NCBI RefSeq assembly: GCF_034931025.1
Contig: NZ_JAYGIL010000033.1
Span: 1 to 64,000 of the forward strand
Source: Arcicella gelida
GTDB lineage: Bacteria; Bacteroidota; Bacteroidia; Cytophagales; Spirosomataceae
Reading direction: 5' to 3'
DNA: 64,000 bases
Positions 8,020-18,060 of this stretch are shown piece by piece. The notes under the pieces are model-generated. The model was not told where the DNA came from, did no database searches, and saw only the letters and a program-made list of their open reading frames with translations. Positions within the stretch are counted from its first letter, which is position 1; each line of letters starts with the position of its first letter. A program made the position numbers and the translations under genes.

Positions 8020-9681
8020 TTATTCAGCGATTAAAGTTCCATCTGGTAAATGACGTGGACTCAACTGGTTTTGATCAATAGGAATAAATTGAATCATATC
8101 AATATTATTTGGAGAGTGCGTACCATTAATGGCTGTCAAGCGGAAAAGGTGTCTGTCAGTTGTTTTAATATCAATTGTTCCAAGCAAACGACCCGCAGCG
8201 TTAATGTCAGTTCCTGGCGACATATATCTTTTCCAACCCAATGATTCTAATTCTCCAGAAGATAAATTTGGAACTTGGTCAATAAATAAGAATGGACGAG
8301 TAAGTGTTTCTCCGTCAATTGCACCAGTACAAGTAATGGTAAAACTGTTTGAAGTACGTTGACGTCTGTAGCACATCCACACTTTGTATTTTCCTTTTGG
8401 AATGATAGGTGTTCTCATTTCTAACCATAAGTTTCTACTTGGTACGCCCATTGGTACTTGCAGATAATCTCTTTTGGCAGCGTTTTCAGAACCTGAATAC
8501 ACATAAGTAGGAGGGAAAGTGGCATTTGCCCATTTAATATCATTTAATACAGTACCAACTGGAAAACCATAAGTTCTCTTTCCATAATAAGCTGAAAGCT
8601 TTTTGATTTCAGGGAAATCGCAAACATCCCAGTCGATTCTGATTGGCAAACGTAATTTTACTCCATAATGCCCTAAAGTGCTGTGTAATACGCCATTAGT
8701 AGCCGTGTTGTCGCTTAAAGTACGAGATAATTCAACGCCCATTTCTCTGACGCCATTAAAAATGTCATCGTTCAATAATACTGTTTGTCCTTCTAGTTTT
8801 GAACTAACAACAGTAGGTTCAGTAGATACTTTTGTGATGTGTGAAGTGGCAGTAATAATGTCTCCAAGATATTTTGCTCCATCTAAAATATGATAAGCAA
8901 CAAAAATATTAAGGCTATCAGATTTTAATTTAGGATTTCCTGATTTAGAATATCTTGCTTTCAATTGAGCATAATTGGTAAATCCTGCTTGTGCCAATAC
9001 AGTATTAGATTCTGCCACTAAAGTCATAAAGCGTTTATCCAGATTCTCATTAACAATATTTAAAGAATCGTAATAACCTGTTTCTTTTAAAGCCTGTGTG
9101 AAAATAGAATAATCAGGATTCGCCTCTGTTAATTGAGCAATTGTTTTAGTAGCAGGCTTTAACACGCCATCCAAAATATGCAACATTCCGTTACCAGTTC
9201 TGATGTTCGATTCAACAATGTTCGCTTGGCGATTCAAAGTATAACTTGATCCATTCGTGCCGTTTGTTACACCAGAAAGCAAGTACTGCCCATACATGGT
9301 AACTAATGGTAATTTACCGTCTTTGAAAGAGTTCGTGGTAAGTGTATCTCTAATCACATGGATTTTTACAATACCCTGTGCTTCCTCTTTCGTAAGCTGG
9401 TCAGCTGTTTTGCCAATTTGTGTTAAATATGCTTTTACGGCTGTATTGTTCGGAGCAAACATGGTGTAAGCACCATAAGCATCCAAGAAACTGTTGTAAC
9501 CAGATTTGTCAATAATACTTGCAAAATCAGAATACTTCTCTGGATACTTCTGTAAATAACTATAAAGGTTGGCATCACCAGTGGTGGTTTCAACAATAGT
9601 TATATCCGAACAGCTCATAATACTTAGTCCCAATAAAAGACCAAGCAATGGTAATGTGAGCGATTGTATTAACTTTTTCAT
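8020..9681 (-). CDS. FAS1-domain lipoprotein with C-terminal beta-rich module
   Basis: A 553-residue lipoprotein (lipobox IMSC). Two fasciclin repeats are visible: the first with FASIIDKSGYNSFL, the TMFAPNNTAVKAYL box and NGMLHILDGVL; the second with FTQALKETGYYDSL and NGVLHSTLGHY. The C-terminal ~200 residues form a separate part with GKYKVWMCYRR and the ending HLFRLTAINGTHSPNNIDMIQFIPI, a 'ligand-binding sandwich' pattern like that of the next gene. It is separated from the upstream SusD by a 113-bp gap holding a hairpin. It likely acts as a surface binding or adhesion partner of the transporter, in the place SusE/SusF occupy elsewhere; that role is an inference. Confidence 0.82.
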   Translation of the reverse strand: MKKLIQSLTLPLLGLLLGLSIMSCSDITIVETTTGDANLYSYLQKYPEKYSDFASIIDKSGYNSFLDAYGAYTMFAPNNTAVKAYLTQIGKTADQLTKEEAQGIVKIHVIRDTLTTNSFKDGKLPLVTMYGQYLLSGVTNGTNGSSYTLNRQANIVESNIRTGNGMLHILDGVLKPATKTIAQLTEANPDYSIFTQALKETGYYDSLNIVNENLDKRFMTLVAESNTVLAQAGFTNYAQLKARYSKSGNPKLKSDSLNIFVAYHILDGAKYLGDIITATSHITKVSTEPTVVSSKLEGQTVLLNDDIFNGVREMGVELSRTLSDNTATNGVLHSTLGHYGVKLRLPIRIDWDVCDFPEIKKLSAYYGKRTYGFPVGTVLNDIKWANATFPPTYVYSGSENAAKRDYLQVPMGVPSRNLWLEMRTPIIPKGKYKVWMCYRRQRTSNSFTITCTGAIDGETLTRPFLFIDQVPNLSSGELESLGWKRYMSPGTDINAAGRLLGTIDIKTTDRHLFRLTAINGTHSPNNIDMIQFIPIDQNQLSPRHLPDGTLIAE

Positions 9682-9741
9682 TTGTTTATTTTTTTAATGT
9701 CTCCAAAATCATCTTTAAAAAATAGAATATTACAATTGGAA

Positions 9742-9769
9742 TGATTGAATATTGAGAAACATTCAATCA
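9742..9769. promoter_or_regulatory. Intra-operon hairpin between SusD and FAS1
   Basis: Perfect 9-bp arms TGATTGAAT (9742-9750) and ATTCAATCA (9761-9769) around a 10-nt loop, in the 113-bp gap between the second SusD and the next FAS1 gene. It lacks a clean T-tract in the direction of transcription, so it may be an RNA processing or stabilising element rather than a terminator. Confidence 0.4.
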
Positions 9770-9794
9770 ACCATTTGCGGTGCTATTTTGATGT

Positions 9795-11297
9795 TTACTT
9801 ATAAAATGGATTTTGTACCAAGAGCGTATTTGTTTGAATTTCGTATTGATAAATTGGCAAATAATGGCTGTTTGGATCTTTGATTTTAGCAATTGCCGAT
9901 TGTTGTCTTTCACTAGGGACACTTCTTGCAGTTAATTCAATCAATAAGTCGAGACGTTTGTAATTACTTCTTTTAGCATTTCTGAGCATATCAAACCAAC
10001 GTTTTCCTTCAAAAGCGAATTCTCTGGCACGTTCTTCTAAAATATATTCTAATACACCACCTGTGCCATCAATATTACTAGCGTCTGGAGATTTTTCAGT
10101 TTGTGGAATTGCCCAAGCTCTTTTTCTGATTTGTGAAACAATGTCTAAAGCTTCTTGTCCTCTATTTAACAATGCCAAAGCTTCAGCTTTCATTAAGAGT
10201 ACATCAGCATAGCGATACACAATAAAGTTGAAAGGCGAATCGCCAGAAAGACGATTATACTTTGTAATTACACCAGTAGCAGTACTTAAAGAAGCATCAT
10301 CAGCACGAGTATCATAATTGGTTGGGTCAATAATATCTTCAGTGAAAAGTGTTTCAGTAACATAAGTAGTTGCTTGGTATCTTCTGAAAGAACTTGATGC
10401 CCCCGAACCAAAAATGGCAAAGAAAGGATAAGTAGCGTTGATAAAGCGAATGGTATAATCGCTACCATATGCTAATTCAAAAATACCTTCGTTTGAATTC
10501 CCAGCTTTAACCGTATTGAACCATGCTAAACTTCTTTCTTGGTTTGAAACCAAACCGAATTTTGCACTATTGATTACTTTGTTGGTAGCAGCAAGTGCTT
10601 CAGTTGGTTTTTCCATCCATAAATACACATCTGCTTGCAAAGCATTGATCATGTACTTTGTAATTCTGCTATGATCTTTTTCTTTGTTCCCATAAGTACT
10701 TGGAATATCCTTTTCTGCTTCTTCCAAATCTTTTACGATTTGTGCCAATACTTCATCTTTAGTGTTTTTTGCCAAAGGAACAATTTCATCATCGCTACTG
10801 GTAGCCGATAATTTCAAAGGCACTTCACCGAATAATCTTACCAAATAGAAATACATCCAAGCTCTCATGGCTTTTGCTTCTGCCACATGACCTTTCAAGG
10901 CTGCTTCTGTATAGGTTTTATCTTTGTCTAAAACACTTGGAGCAAAGGCAACTACGGTATTGCTATAATTGATAATACGGTAGAAATCACGCCAGTCAGT
11001 CAAAGGATTGGTAGGAAGAATATTACTATTGATAATATCTAATTCATTATTCGTAATTCTGAAAGAAGTAGTAATCATATCAGCTCTGATTTCGCCGAGG
11101 ATAAACATCTTTTCAGGTAATCCATCAATCAAAGACGCATAGATTCCACCAACAGCAGATTCTACTTGTTCTTTGTTTTGCCAGAATCTGCTTTGCACGA
11201 TTCCGTCTTGTGGGCTCAAAGCCAACCAACTATCGCAAGAACTTACAATCAATAGTGAGCTTACACAAATCAGGTTATAAAATATTTTTTTCAACAT
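9795..11297 (-). CDS. SusD/RagB-family surface lipoprotein (pair 2)
   Basis: A 500-residue SusD-like lipoprotein with lipobox LIVSSC (Cys21) followed by DSWL. The N-terminal region has the TPR-like helices of the family (DFYRIINYSNTVV, EAKAMRAWMYFYLVRLFGEVP) and the C-terminal part has the RADVLLMKAEAL and EFAFEGKRWFDMLR motifs that are highly characteristic of RagB/SusD proteins. It follows its SusC partner by 46 bp. It is about 100 residues shorter than the SusD of pair 1 and only distantly similar, so the two pairs probably take different ligands or different forms of one ligand. Confidence 0.92.
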   Translation of the reverse strand: MLKKIFYNLICVSSLLIVSSCDSWLALSPQDGIVQSRFWQNKEQVESAVGGIYASLIDGLPEKMFILGEIRADMITTSFRITNNELDIINSNILPTNPLTDWRDFYRIINYSNTVVAFAPSVLDKDKTYTEAALKGHVAEAKAMRAWMYFYLVRLFGEVPLKLSATSSDDEIVPLAKNTKDEVLAQIVKDLEEAEKDIPSTYGNKEKDHSRITKYMINALQADVYLWMEKPTEALAATNKVINSAKFGLVSNQERSLAWFNTVKAGNSNEGIFELAYGSDYTIRFINATYPFFAIFGSGASSSFRRYQATTYVTETLFTEDIIDPTNYDTRADDASLSTATGVITKYNRLSGDSPFNFIVYRYADVLLMKAEALALLNRGQEALDIVSQIRKRAWAIPQTEKSPDASNIDGTGGVLEYILEERAREFAFEGKRWFDMLRNAKRSNYKRLDLLIELTARSVPSERQQSAIAKIKDPNSHYLPIYQYEIQTNTLLVQNPFYK

Positions 11298-11343
11298 TGT
11301 CTCTATTATCTATATTGTTGTATCTATCTTGATAATGCTTCGT

Positions 11344-14300
11344 TTAGAAAGTCGCTACTAAACCAAAAGTCACCGTTTTAGCTGGAGGAGTCATTGAGTT
11401 ATCTGTTGCTACTCTGAACGGGTCGCTACCTCTCATTTGTACTTCTGGGTCTTGTCCGCTATAGTTTGTCCAAGTCATTAAGTTTTCTACTGTTCCGTAA
11501 GCTCTAAGTGCTGTAAGGTTTAAAGCTTTTAAAGCCTTTTTAGTGAATGTATAGCTTAACGTAGCTGTTCTGAAACGCACGAAAGAAGCATCTTCAACAT
11601 ATCTGCTTGACCCTAACCAGTTATAACCAGTATTGTATAAAGCACGTGGAACCATTGTTTCATCTCCTTCTTTTCTCCAACGAGACAACACTTCAGTACT
11701 TTGGTTTCCGAAACCGAACATACTTGTAGTACTCATTCTTGTAGCGTTTACTACGTCGTAATCGCTACGGAAGTTGAAGAAAGTAGTCAATTTGAAAGAT
11801 TTGTAAGAAGCACTTGCACCAAAACCACCTGTAAAAGCAGGATTACTATTTCCTAAATACACTAAGTCCATGTAATTGATGTTACCATCTTTGTTGATGT
11901 CTTCATACATTGCATCGCCCGGTTGGAAAATATAATCTGTTTGTGGATAGTTAAAACGCATATAAACAGATTGTGCATCAGGCGTAATGATTGGCTCGCC
12001 ACTTTTCCCTCTTGCTACTGTTGCCGCTTTGTCTTTATATACTCCTAAATATTTGTAGCCATAAAATGAACCGAACGGATTGTTTACTTGCATGTAAGTC
12101 ATGTAAGCTCCATTTACTGTAGCAATACCACCTTGACGAGGATACAAATCTGAGATTTCACGGATTACGTTTGTGTTATGAGCAATGTTCATGTTGAAAT
12201 CAACCATGACATCCTTTGTTTTGTAAGCGTTCAAGTTCAAGTTGAATTCCCAACCTGAGTTTTCCATTGTTCCAACGTTCATTTGAACAGTGTTGAAACC
12301 TGTAAATGCTGGAATTTGTAGGTTTTCAAAGAATAAATCTTTAGTACTGTTTTTATAGAATTCAGCATCAATTGTTAATTTTCTATTACGAGTAATTAAG
12401 TTAATACCGACGTTTCTACCAATAATACGCTCCCAGCGGAGGTTATTCAATTGCATTGTTTGTGGCACTACAGCCGATGAACCAAGGTATGACCAACCCA
12501 AAGTGTTGAATTTCCCATAGTACAAATAATCTTTACGTGGGGCATTTCCACTTTGTCCATAACTCATTCTTAAACCTAAATGCTCGATAATGTTATCAAG
12601 TCTTTTCATAAATGGCTCATCAGAAATAATCCATTTTGTAGAAATAGAAGGGAATAAACCATAGCGATAAGCTGGACCAAAACGAGAGTTTCCATCACCT
12701 CTGATACCTACATCAAAAATATAACGGTCTAAAAATCCGTAGTGAACATTCATCAACACACCTATATTGCGAGTTTGTGAAACCCCTGAAGATAATTTAG
12801 AAGTCGTTAAACGTGCAGGGTTAGTAACATCTGTTAAATCAGAAGATGCGGTGTTAGTTACATAAGCTTCTTGCCAAACAGATTTTACATCAGAAGTATT
12901 CAAAGCCCACAAACTTGTTAATTCGTGTTTCGTATTTTTGATTTTTGGCGTATAAATCAAACTTGTTTTTGTGGTAACCGCAAAACCATCTGCATCGCCA
13001 TCTGTGGCAACGTTCACCGCTGGGCTAGTGAATGTTTGTCCAGTAGCTACTTGTGGTAGGAATGAATTGGTTTTGTTGTTGTTAATATCAAACTGAATAT
13101 CAAAAGTAGCCACCCATTGTTGTGGTACTAAATCATATTGAACCTGAAAGTGAGGAATAATTCTTTCAGAAATGATATTGTTTTTAGCAGATTTAACCAT
13201 CGCCACAGGGTTATAAGTTCCTGAAAACGTACCCTGAATATTAGTAAGTGGCGAGAAGTAATTGCCCGTTAATTGCCCCAAATCATTGTATTCAAAAATA
13301 CTCATGTTGGGCATTTTGCTATACGCTACCGAACGAATTAAATCTTTATTACCAGTCAAATCTGAAACGTAATTTCTGGCATTATCCGAGTGAGTAAACG
13401 ATAAATCGGTCTTGAAACGAATTCTGTTAGAAACGTTATAGTCAAGGTTGATACGAGTATTGATACGGCTAAGTCCTGTTCCGATAGTTGTACCTGTTTG
13501 GTTGAAATAACCAGTTGAAGCATAATACTTCGCTTTTTCACCACCACCCGTAATCGAAACAGCATGATCTTGCGAATAACCCAACTGTGTAATCGCATCT
13601 ACCCAATTTACATTTTGTCCATAGTTATTATACCAATATGGGTCATTTGGGTCATATTGGAATTCTTTTACGGTTTGCGTATTCAAAGGAGTACCGTTTC
13701 TGTTCATAAATGCTTCTGGAATCAGCATAGAATATTGGTCACCCGAAAGCATTGGAATGGCATTTGGTTGTTTTGAAACCGATCCTTTAAAAGTATAAGT
13801 AACTTTTGGAGTACCAACCGTTCCTCTTTTTGTATTAATAACCACAACACCATTGGCAGCTCTTGAACCCCACATTGCTGTAGCGGCAGCATCTTTCAAA
13901 ACAGCAATGTTTTTAATATCAGAAGGTGCTAAGTTCAATAAAGAAGCATAACCCATTTCATCGGCAGTACCGAAGTTGAAGTCAGACGGAATAGATGTTT
14001 CGTAAGGCATACCATCTACTACAATCATTGGTTCAACAGAAGAGTTGATAGATGATGTACCTCTAATTCTGATTTGCATACCAGTACCTGGGTCTCCAGA
14101 AGCAGCAGTAATATCTACCCCAGCCAAACGCCCTTGTAACATTTGGTCGATTGATGTTCCTTGCATGTCTTCAACCATTTTAGCATCAATTTTAGCGACA
14201 GCAATGGTTGTATTTCTTTCAGATACAGACATCAAACCATTATCAGTTGGTCTTGCAGAAACAACTACTTCGTCAAGGTCAGAAGTGGTAGCTTCTAGCC

Positions 14301-14610
14301 AGATTTTGAAAGAGCTTTTTCCTTTGATGTCAATTTTTTGTGTTTTATAACCGATACTCGAAAACGAGAGTCTATTATTGGCATTAGAAACTCTGATAAC
14401 GAAGTTACCTTCTACGTCAGAACTTACACCTTTAATAATACGATTGTCACGGTCAAGCTCAGCAACCGTAACACCTATTACGGCAGAGCTATCTTTGAGG
14501 TCAACAATTTTGCCTCGAACGGTATGTAAAGTAGATGTTTGTGCTATTGAAATGTGTTGACATAATAGCAATACACCCGTTATGATTAGTAATTTGGTAA
14601 AAATTTTCAT
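11344..14610 (-). CDS. SusC/RagA-family TonB-linked outer-membrane transporter (pair 2)
   Basis: A 1088-residue TonB-dependent transporter. A signal peptide (residues ~1-23, cleavage after SIAQ) is followed by a carboxypeptidase-like regulatory domain (~28-105), a TonB-box-like LDEVVVSA segment near residue 113, the plug with signature TAMWGSRAANGVV near residue 245, and a barrel. The C-terminus KTVTFGLVATF ends in an aromatic residue as BAM substrates do. It lies 69 bp after the first FAS1 gene and 46 bp before SusD, consistent with one transcript. Confidence 0.93.
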   Translation of the reverse strand: MKIFTKLLIITGVLLLCQHISIAQTSTLHTVRGKIVDLKDSSAVIGVTVAELDRDNRIIKGVSSDVEGNFVIRVSNANNRLSFSSIGYKTQKIDIKGKSSFKIWLEATTSDLDEVVVSARPTDNGLMSVSERNTTIAVAKIDAKMVEDMQGTSIDQMLQGRLAGVDITAASGDPGTGMQIRIRGTSSINSSVEPMIVVDGMPYETSIPSDFNFGTADEMGYASLLNLAPSDIKNIAVLKDAAATAMWGSRAANGVVVINTKRGTVGTPKVTYTFKGSVSKQPNAIPMLSGDQYSMLIPEAFMNRNGTPLNTQTVKEFQYDPNDPYWYNNYGQNVNWVDAITQLGYSQDHAVSITGGGEKAKYYASTGYFNQTGTTIGTGLSRINTRINLDYNVSNRIRFKTDLSFTHSDNARNYVSDLTGNKDLIRSVAYSKMPNMSIFEYNDLGQLTGNYFSPLTNIQGTFSGTYNPVAMVKSAKNNIISERIIPHFQVQYDLVPQQWVATFDIQFDINNNKTNSFLPQVATGQTFTSPAVNVATDGDADGFAVTTKTSLIYTPKIKNTKHELTSLWALNTSDVKSVWQEAYVTNTASSDLTDVTNPARLTTSKLSSGVSQTRNIGVLMNVHYGFLDRYIFDVGIRGDGNSRFGPAYRYGLFPSISTKWIISDEPFMKRLDNIIEHLGLRMSYGQSGNAPRKDYLYYGKFNTLGWSYLGSSAVVPQTMQLNNLRWERIIGRNVGINLITRNRKLTIDAEFYKNSTKDLFFENLQIPAFTGFNTVQMNVGTMENSGWEFNLNLNAYKTKDVMVDFNMNIAHNTNVIREISDLYPRQGGIATVNGAYMTYMQVNNPFGSFYGYKYLGVYKDKAATVARGKSGEPIITPDAQSVYMRFNYPQTDYIFQPGDAMYEDINKDGNINYMDLVYLGNSNPAFTGGFGASASYKSFKLTTFFNFRSDYDVVNATRMSTTSMFGFGNQSTEVLSRWRKEGDETMVPRALYNTGYNWLGSSRYVEDASFVRFRTATLSYTFTKKALKALNLTALRAYGTVENLMTWTNYSGQDPEVQMRGSDPFRVATDNSMTPPAKTVTFGLVATF

Positions 14611-14679
14611 TGGCTTATTTGCAAATTTTTAAACGAGTTGTGTGACCTAAAAATCCACTTGGTTTTCCAAGATTGAGAT

Positions 14680-16944
14680 TTAATTAGCCTTTAGATATCC
14701 ATCAATCAAATGAATCATAGCTCTGTTAGAGAGATTATTACTTTTATCAACCCTAACATTTGATTTTTTTGAAGTAGCATCAGCCAATTGCATTGAACCC
14801 ACCGCATTGATTACAGAGATTTTTACTGGATCACCTACTGCATCTTTCAATAAAGTTTCCATTGCTCCAGATTCTTTTCCGTCAGTAGCAACTACTTTTT
14901 TGTTCAGAATATGATAGTTAATGAAATCTTCAACAATCTTTTTGTCTAGTAAACTCGTCGGATTAAAGTTTGGAGTTTTTACTGCTCCTGTGCCTGTTCC
15001 CGGTAAAAGACCAGCATTTACCGCTGCTTGGATTGCAGCATTATCTGGCACGAAGAATGTATAAAAACTACCTTCATTCACGCCATTGATGGCAAATGTT
15101 GCCGCCGTAAAAAGCGTTGAGTTTTTAAGATATTGATAGAAATTATAATAAGGTAAATCTGAAGTAGCACCTAGTACAGAAAGGTCTTTCCCGATTGGGT
15201 CAGCGATGGATGTATTGTTTGGTGCAAAGTTTAATAAACCATTTGTATAATAAACCTTTCCATTTGAAGCCGTTTTAGCACTTGTTACACTGATGGGTGC
15301 ATTTTTAGTACCTGTTGAATATATTTTATTGTTTTCAAATTTGATATATTCACCATTGATGGCATCAATTACTCCTTTTCCTGATAAATCTCCCAATTGA
15401 TTTTGTGGCGTATAAATAACACTGGTAGCCACAATTCTTTGAAGACTTGCCAATACTGAAGTTCCAGGAGTACGAGTTGTAGAGCCTGGTGGAGTATAAC
15501 CCCATTCACTGTTGGCAATGTTAGACACAAATTTTGAAGGATCATAATCATAGCCCGCAGCTTTGAAAGCCTCATCGCTAATCATGAATAAAGTATAGTT
15601 TACTCTTGGGTTAAGAATGGTATTTTTCCAATCCATATCCAAGATTCTAGTCATTATACTGAATTTAGGATCTAAATAAGCTTTAGAATAAACCGAAGAA
15701 AACAGGTTTGATGCCTGTACTTTGTTTGTTCCATAAAACATGGCATTACTCAATACTTTTTTCTCTACTACATCTGCATTTGCATCAAAGCGAGCTTCTT
15801 CTCCCAAAGCATTGAAACTGTTTCTGAATTTTGATGGCCAAACTGTAGTAGGGAACAAATGTGCATTGATAAGGTCGATAATGATACCCGGAGGCATGGC
15901 ATCTAAAGAAGTATAGTTTTCCAATAATACATTGTTGATATACTGTGTCAAAACATCATTTGTAGGAATAAATGCAGACCACATATCTAACTGAGAATCA
16001 TTTTCAGCATTTTTCAAGAAGTTTTCACAGTTTGGAGCGAATGTTAAAAACTTACCGCTACTTGCTTGTTTGTTGAATGTTTTCACATAGACTTTATCGC
16101 CTTTACCAGTTAAGTTGGCGTATTTTGTAGTCATTGGGTCATTCAAAGCGTAAGTAGATGCGTATTTTTCAATTAAATTTCTAAAAACGCTATATTGTGG
16201 TTTAGTACGTAAAAACTCATCAATTGATGGTTGCGGATTTAATACATGATCAATTTCATGAATCATTCCATTTTCAGCAAAAATGTCAGCGTTAACTACT
16301 TTTGCATCCATCACATTGAAACCTGTATATGGTGTGTTTGGATAGAAGTAATTGTAATCTGTAGCACTTAAGCCAATTGCAGAGAAGTATTCGTTAGTGA
16401 AGTATGAAATGTGTTTGTTGTTGTTATCACCAACGATGTAATTGTTGTTTGGACGATTGAGTGAAACAGCTTTCAATTTTGTTCCTTCAAAAGTAGTTTC
16501 ATCATAAAAACCTGTATAATAAGCGGTTTTTCTTCTGAAAGCTCTAGCTTCTTGCCAACCCAAAGGTGACTGATAGTCTGGTAAACGAGTTTGGTCAAAA
16601 GCATTGAACACTAACATACTTTGTACAATTTCTCTGGCTTTCACCGAATCAATTGCCGCAAGCGTAAGTCCAGTACTTGTAAAATAAGTTTTGAAGGCAT
16701 CGTCATTTGGAGCAAAGAAAGTCCAATAACCAGCACTACTCAAAGTACGTTGGTAACCACTTTTATCAATCACACTCAAAAGCGAAGTAAAATTGCCTTT
16801 GCTTTGAAGGGTTTGATAAATTGGTGGCTCTAAAGTTGCTGGGCGTTTGTAAATATCCAGCTCTTCTTTAGTACAGCTACTAAGTAAAGTGAATACGCCA
16901 CCCAGTATGACAAAAAAATAACGGAAAGAGTATTGAAACATCAT
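14680..16944 (-). CDS. Large FAS1 lipoprotein with about four fasciclin repeats, first gene of operon
   Basis: A 754-residue lipoprotein (lipobox LLSSC, Cys24). I count four fasciclin-like repeats: LLSVIDKSGYQRTL...NGMIHEIDHVL (~45-240); FRNLIEKYASTYAL... (~250-420); a divergent third starting MTRILDMDWKNTIL (~435-600); and a fourth starting FYQYLKNSTLFTAATF and ending AMIHLIDGYLKAN at the C-terminus. FAS1 domains mediate adhesion and polymer contacts in bacteria and eukaryotes. Unlike the two FAS1 proteins downstream it has no C-terminal extra module. As the first gene it would be the best expressed of the operon. Exact ligand unknown. Confidence 0.85.
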   Translation of the reverse strand: MMFQYSFRYFFVILGGVFTLLSSCTKEELDIYKRPATLEPPIYQTLQSKGNFTSLLSVIDKSGYQRTLSSAGYWTFFAPNDDAFKTYFTSTGLTLAAIDSVKAREIVQSMLVFNAFDQTRLPDYQSPLGWQEARAFRRKTAYYTGFYDETTFEGTKLKAVSLNRPNNNYIVGDNNNKHISYFTNEYFSAIGLSATDYNYFYPNTPYTGFNVMDAKVVNADIFAENGMIHEIDHVLNPQPSIDEFLRTKPQYSVFRNLIEKYASTYALNDPMTTKYANLTGKGDKVYVKTFNKQASSGKFLTFAPNCENFLKNAENDSQLDMWSAFIPTNDVLTQYINNVLLENYTSLDAMPPGIIIDLINAHLFPTTVWPSKFRNSFNALGEEARFDANADVVEKKVLSNAMFYGTNKVQASNLFSSVYSKAYLDPKFSIMTRILDMDWKNTILNPRVNYTLFMISDEAFKAAGYDYDPSKFVSNIANSEWGYTPPGSTTRTPGTSVLASLQRIVATSVIYTPQNQLGDLSGKGVIDAINGEYIKFENNKIYSTGTKNAPISVTSAKTASNGKVYYTNGLLNFAPNNTSIADPIGKDLSVLGATSDLPYYNFYQYLKNSTLFTAATFAINGVNEGSFYTFFVPDNAAIQAAVNAGLLPGTGTGAVKTPNFNPTSLLDKKIVEDFINYHILNKKVVATDGKESGAMETLLKDAVGDPVKISVINAVGSMQLADATSKKSNVRVDKSNNLSNRAMIHLIDGYLKAN

Positions 16945-17012
16945 TCTTTATGGTTTATGTATATTATAGGAATTGTGATTTATGCTAATTAAAATACGTC
17001 GCAAAGCAACAA

Positions 17013-17035
17013 AATGAAGGTTACGAACCTTCATT
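17013..17035. promoter_or_regulatory. Perfect palindrome upstream of the SusCD/FAS1 operon
   Basis: Ten-bp arms AATGAAGGTT and AACCTTCATT flank a 3-bp centre (ACG), 68 bp ahead of the first operon ATG (16944). It could be an operator for a dimeric regulator or, if transcribed, a 5'-UTR hairpin. Confidence 0.55.
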
Positions 17036-18052
17036 GGAAAGGAAAATACCTCTATTGAAAAAAACTAACCAAAGCCTTTGAATGAGCTAATTTGTAGGAT
17101 AGTGTGGATTTAACACATTTTGAATGTTTACTGAAGAAGTACAGTTTTTTCATAAATAAAATGGATTGCTTATATGTGATTAAATGAAATAATTGCATTG
17201 AAAATGCTCAGAGAATTATGAAAAGGTATGGAAATATGATTCCACAGTGAGGCTAAAAGATGTCGTGTTTCCTTCCATCATTATCAAAATTTAGTATATA
17301 TTAAGAGAGTGATTTAAATGTTTTATAAAACCTTATATTGTATTTTATAAATTATTTATTGTAAAATAACCCATTTGGCTTTCCCGAACCATCATGTACC
17401 ATCCTGTAAATTATGTTAAATATTAGAATAGTACAATACTTGGCAATTATTAAGTCAACTTGGAAAAAAAATGTATTTTCTAAGAAATTTCATAATGAAT
17501 CTTTCTTGTAAAAGGCATGAAAAGACAGATTAACCATAGCCCTCAAAAAGATTTTTCTTCAGGGTTTAAAAATCAATAAAAAGCTATTTTGGGAAATAAT
17601 GTTGGATTTTTGCAAATTATACTGCCCTTATCGGCTGATTTTTAGTCAGTAATGAGTATTTTTTACTAGAAGTGTTACTGAATTGAAGTAGTATTTTAAG
17701 CTGTAAAAAGCCAAAATAAAGCTTTATTACTAATGAATTTTATGAGAAATGGTGTTTTTAAATTATCATGATAAGTACTATAGATTAGCCACTGAATTGG
17801 CTGGCTATTCGTTTTGTATTAAAAATTTGAAGCATTATAAGTAAAATCTGTTGTATTTTTCTAATACAAACTTCGTTGATAAAAATGAAGTTTTTTTTAT
17901 TTTCTGTCCTTTTTTGCGGGTTTTTTAGGGCGAAAGCATTGAAAAAAATATTCAATACAGCTTTTTCATCAAGCTTACCTGCTCTTTTTTAAATTTCAAC
18001 CCAAATGTTAGCTAGTTCAAAACATTTTTTAATTTACATTTTCAAGCAATAC

Positions 18053-18060
18053 TAGCTTTG
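18053..18060 (+). promoter_or_regulatory. Possible Bacteroidota -7 element
   Basis: TAGCTTTG fits TAnnTTTG, 14 bp before the kinase ATG. No good -33 TTG is seen at the right distance and the leader would be under 10 nt, so it may be chance or give a leaderless message. Confidence 0.25.

Noticed and set aside
1398..16944. Polysaccharide utilisation locus with hydrolases
   Set aside because: No glycoside hydrolase, lyase or sulfatase gene is in the operon; the nearest GH20-like gene is 5 kb away in a separate unit.
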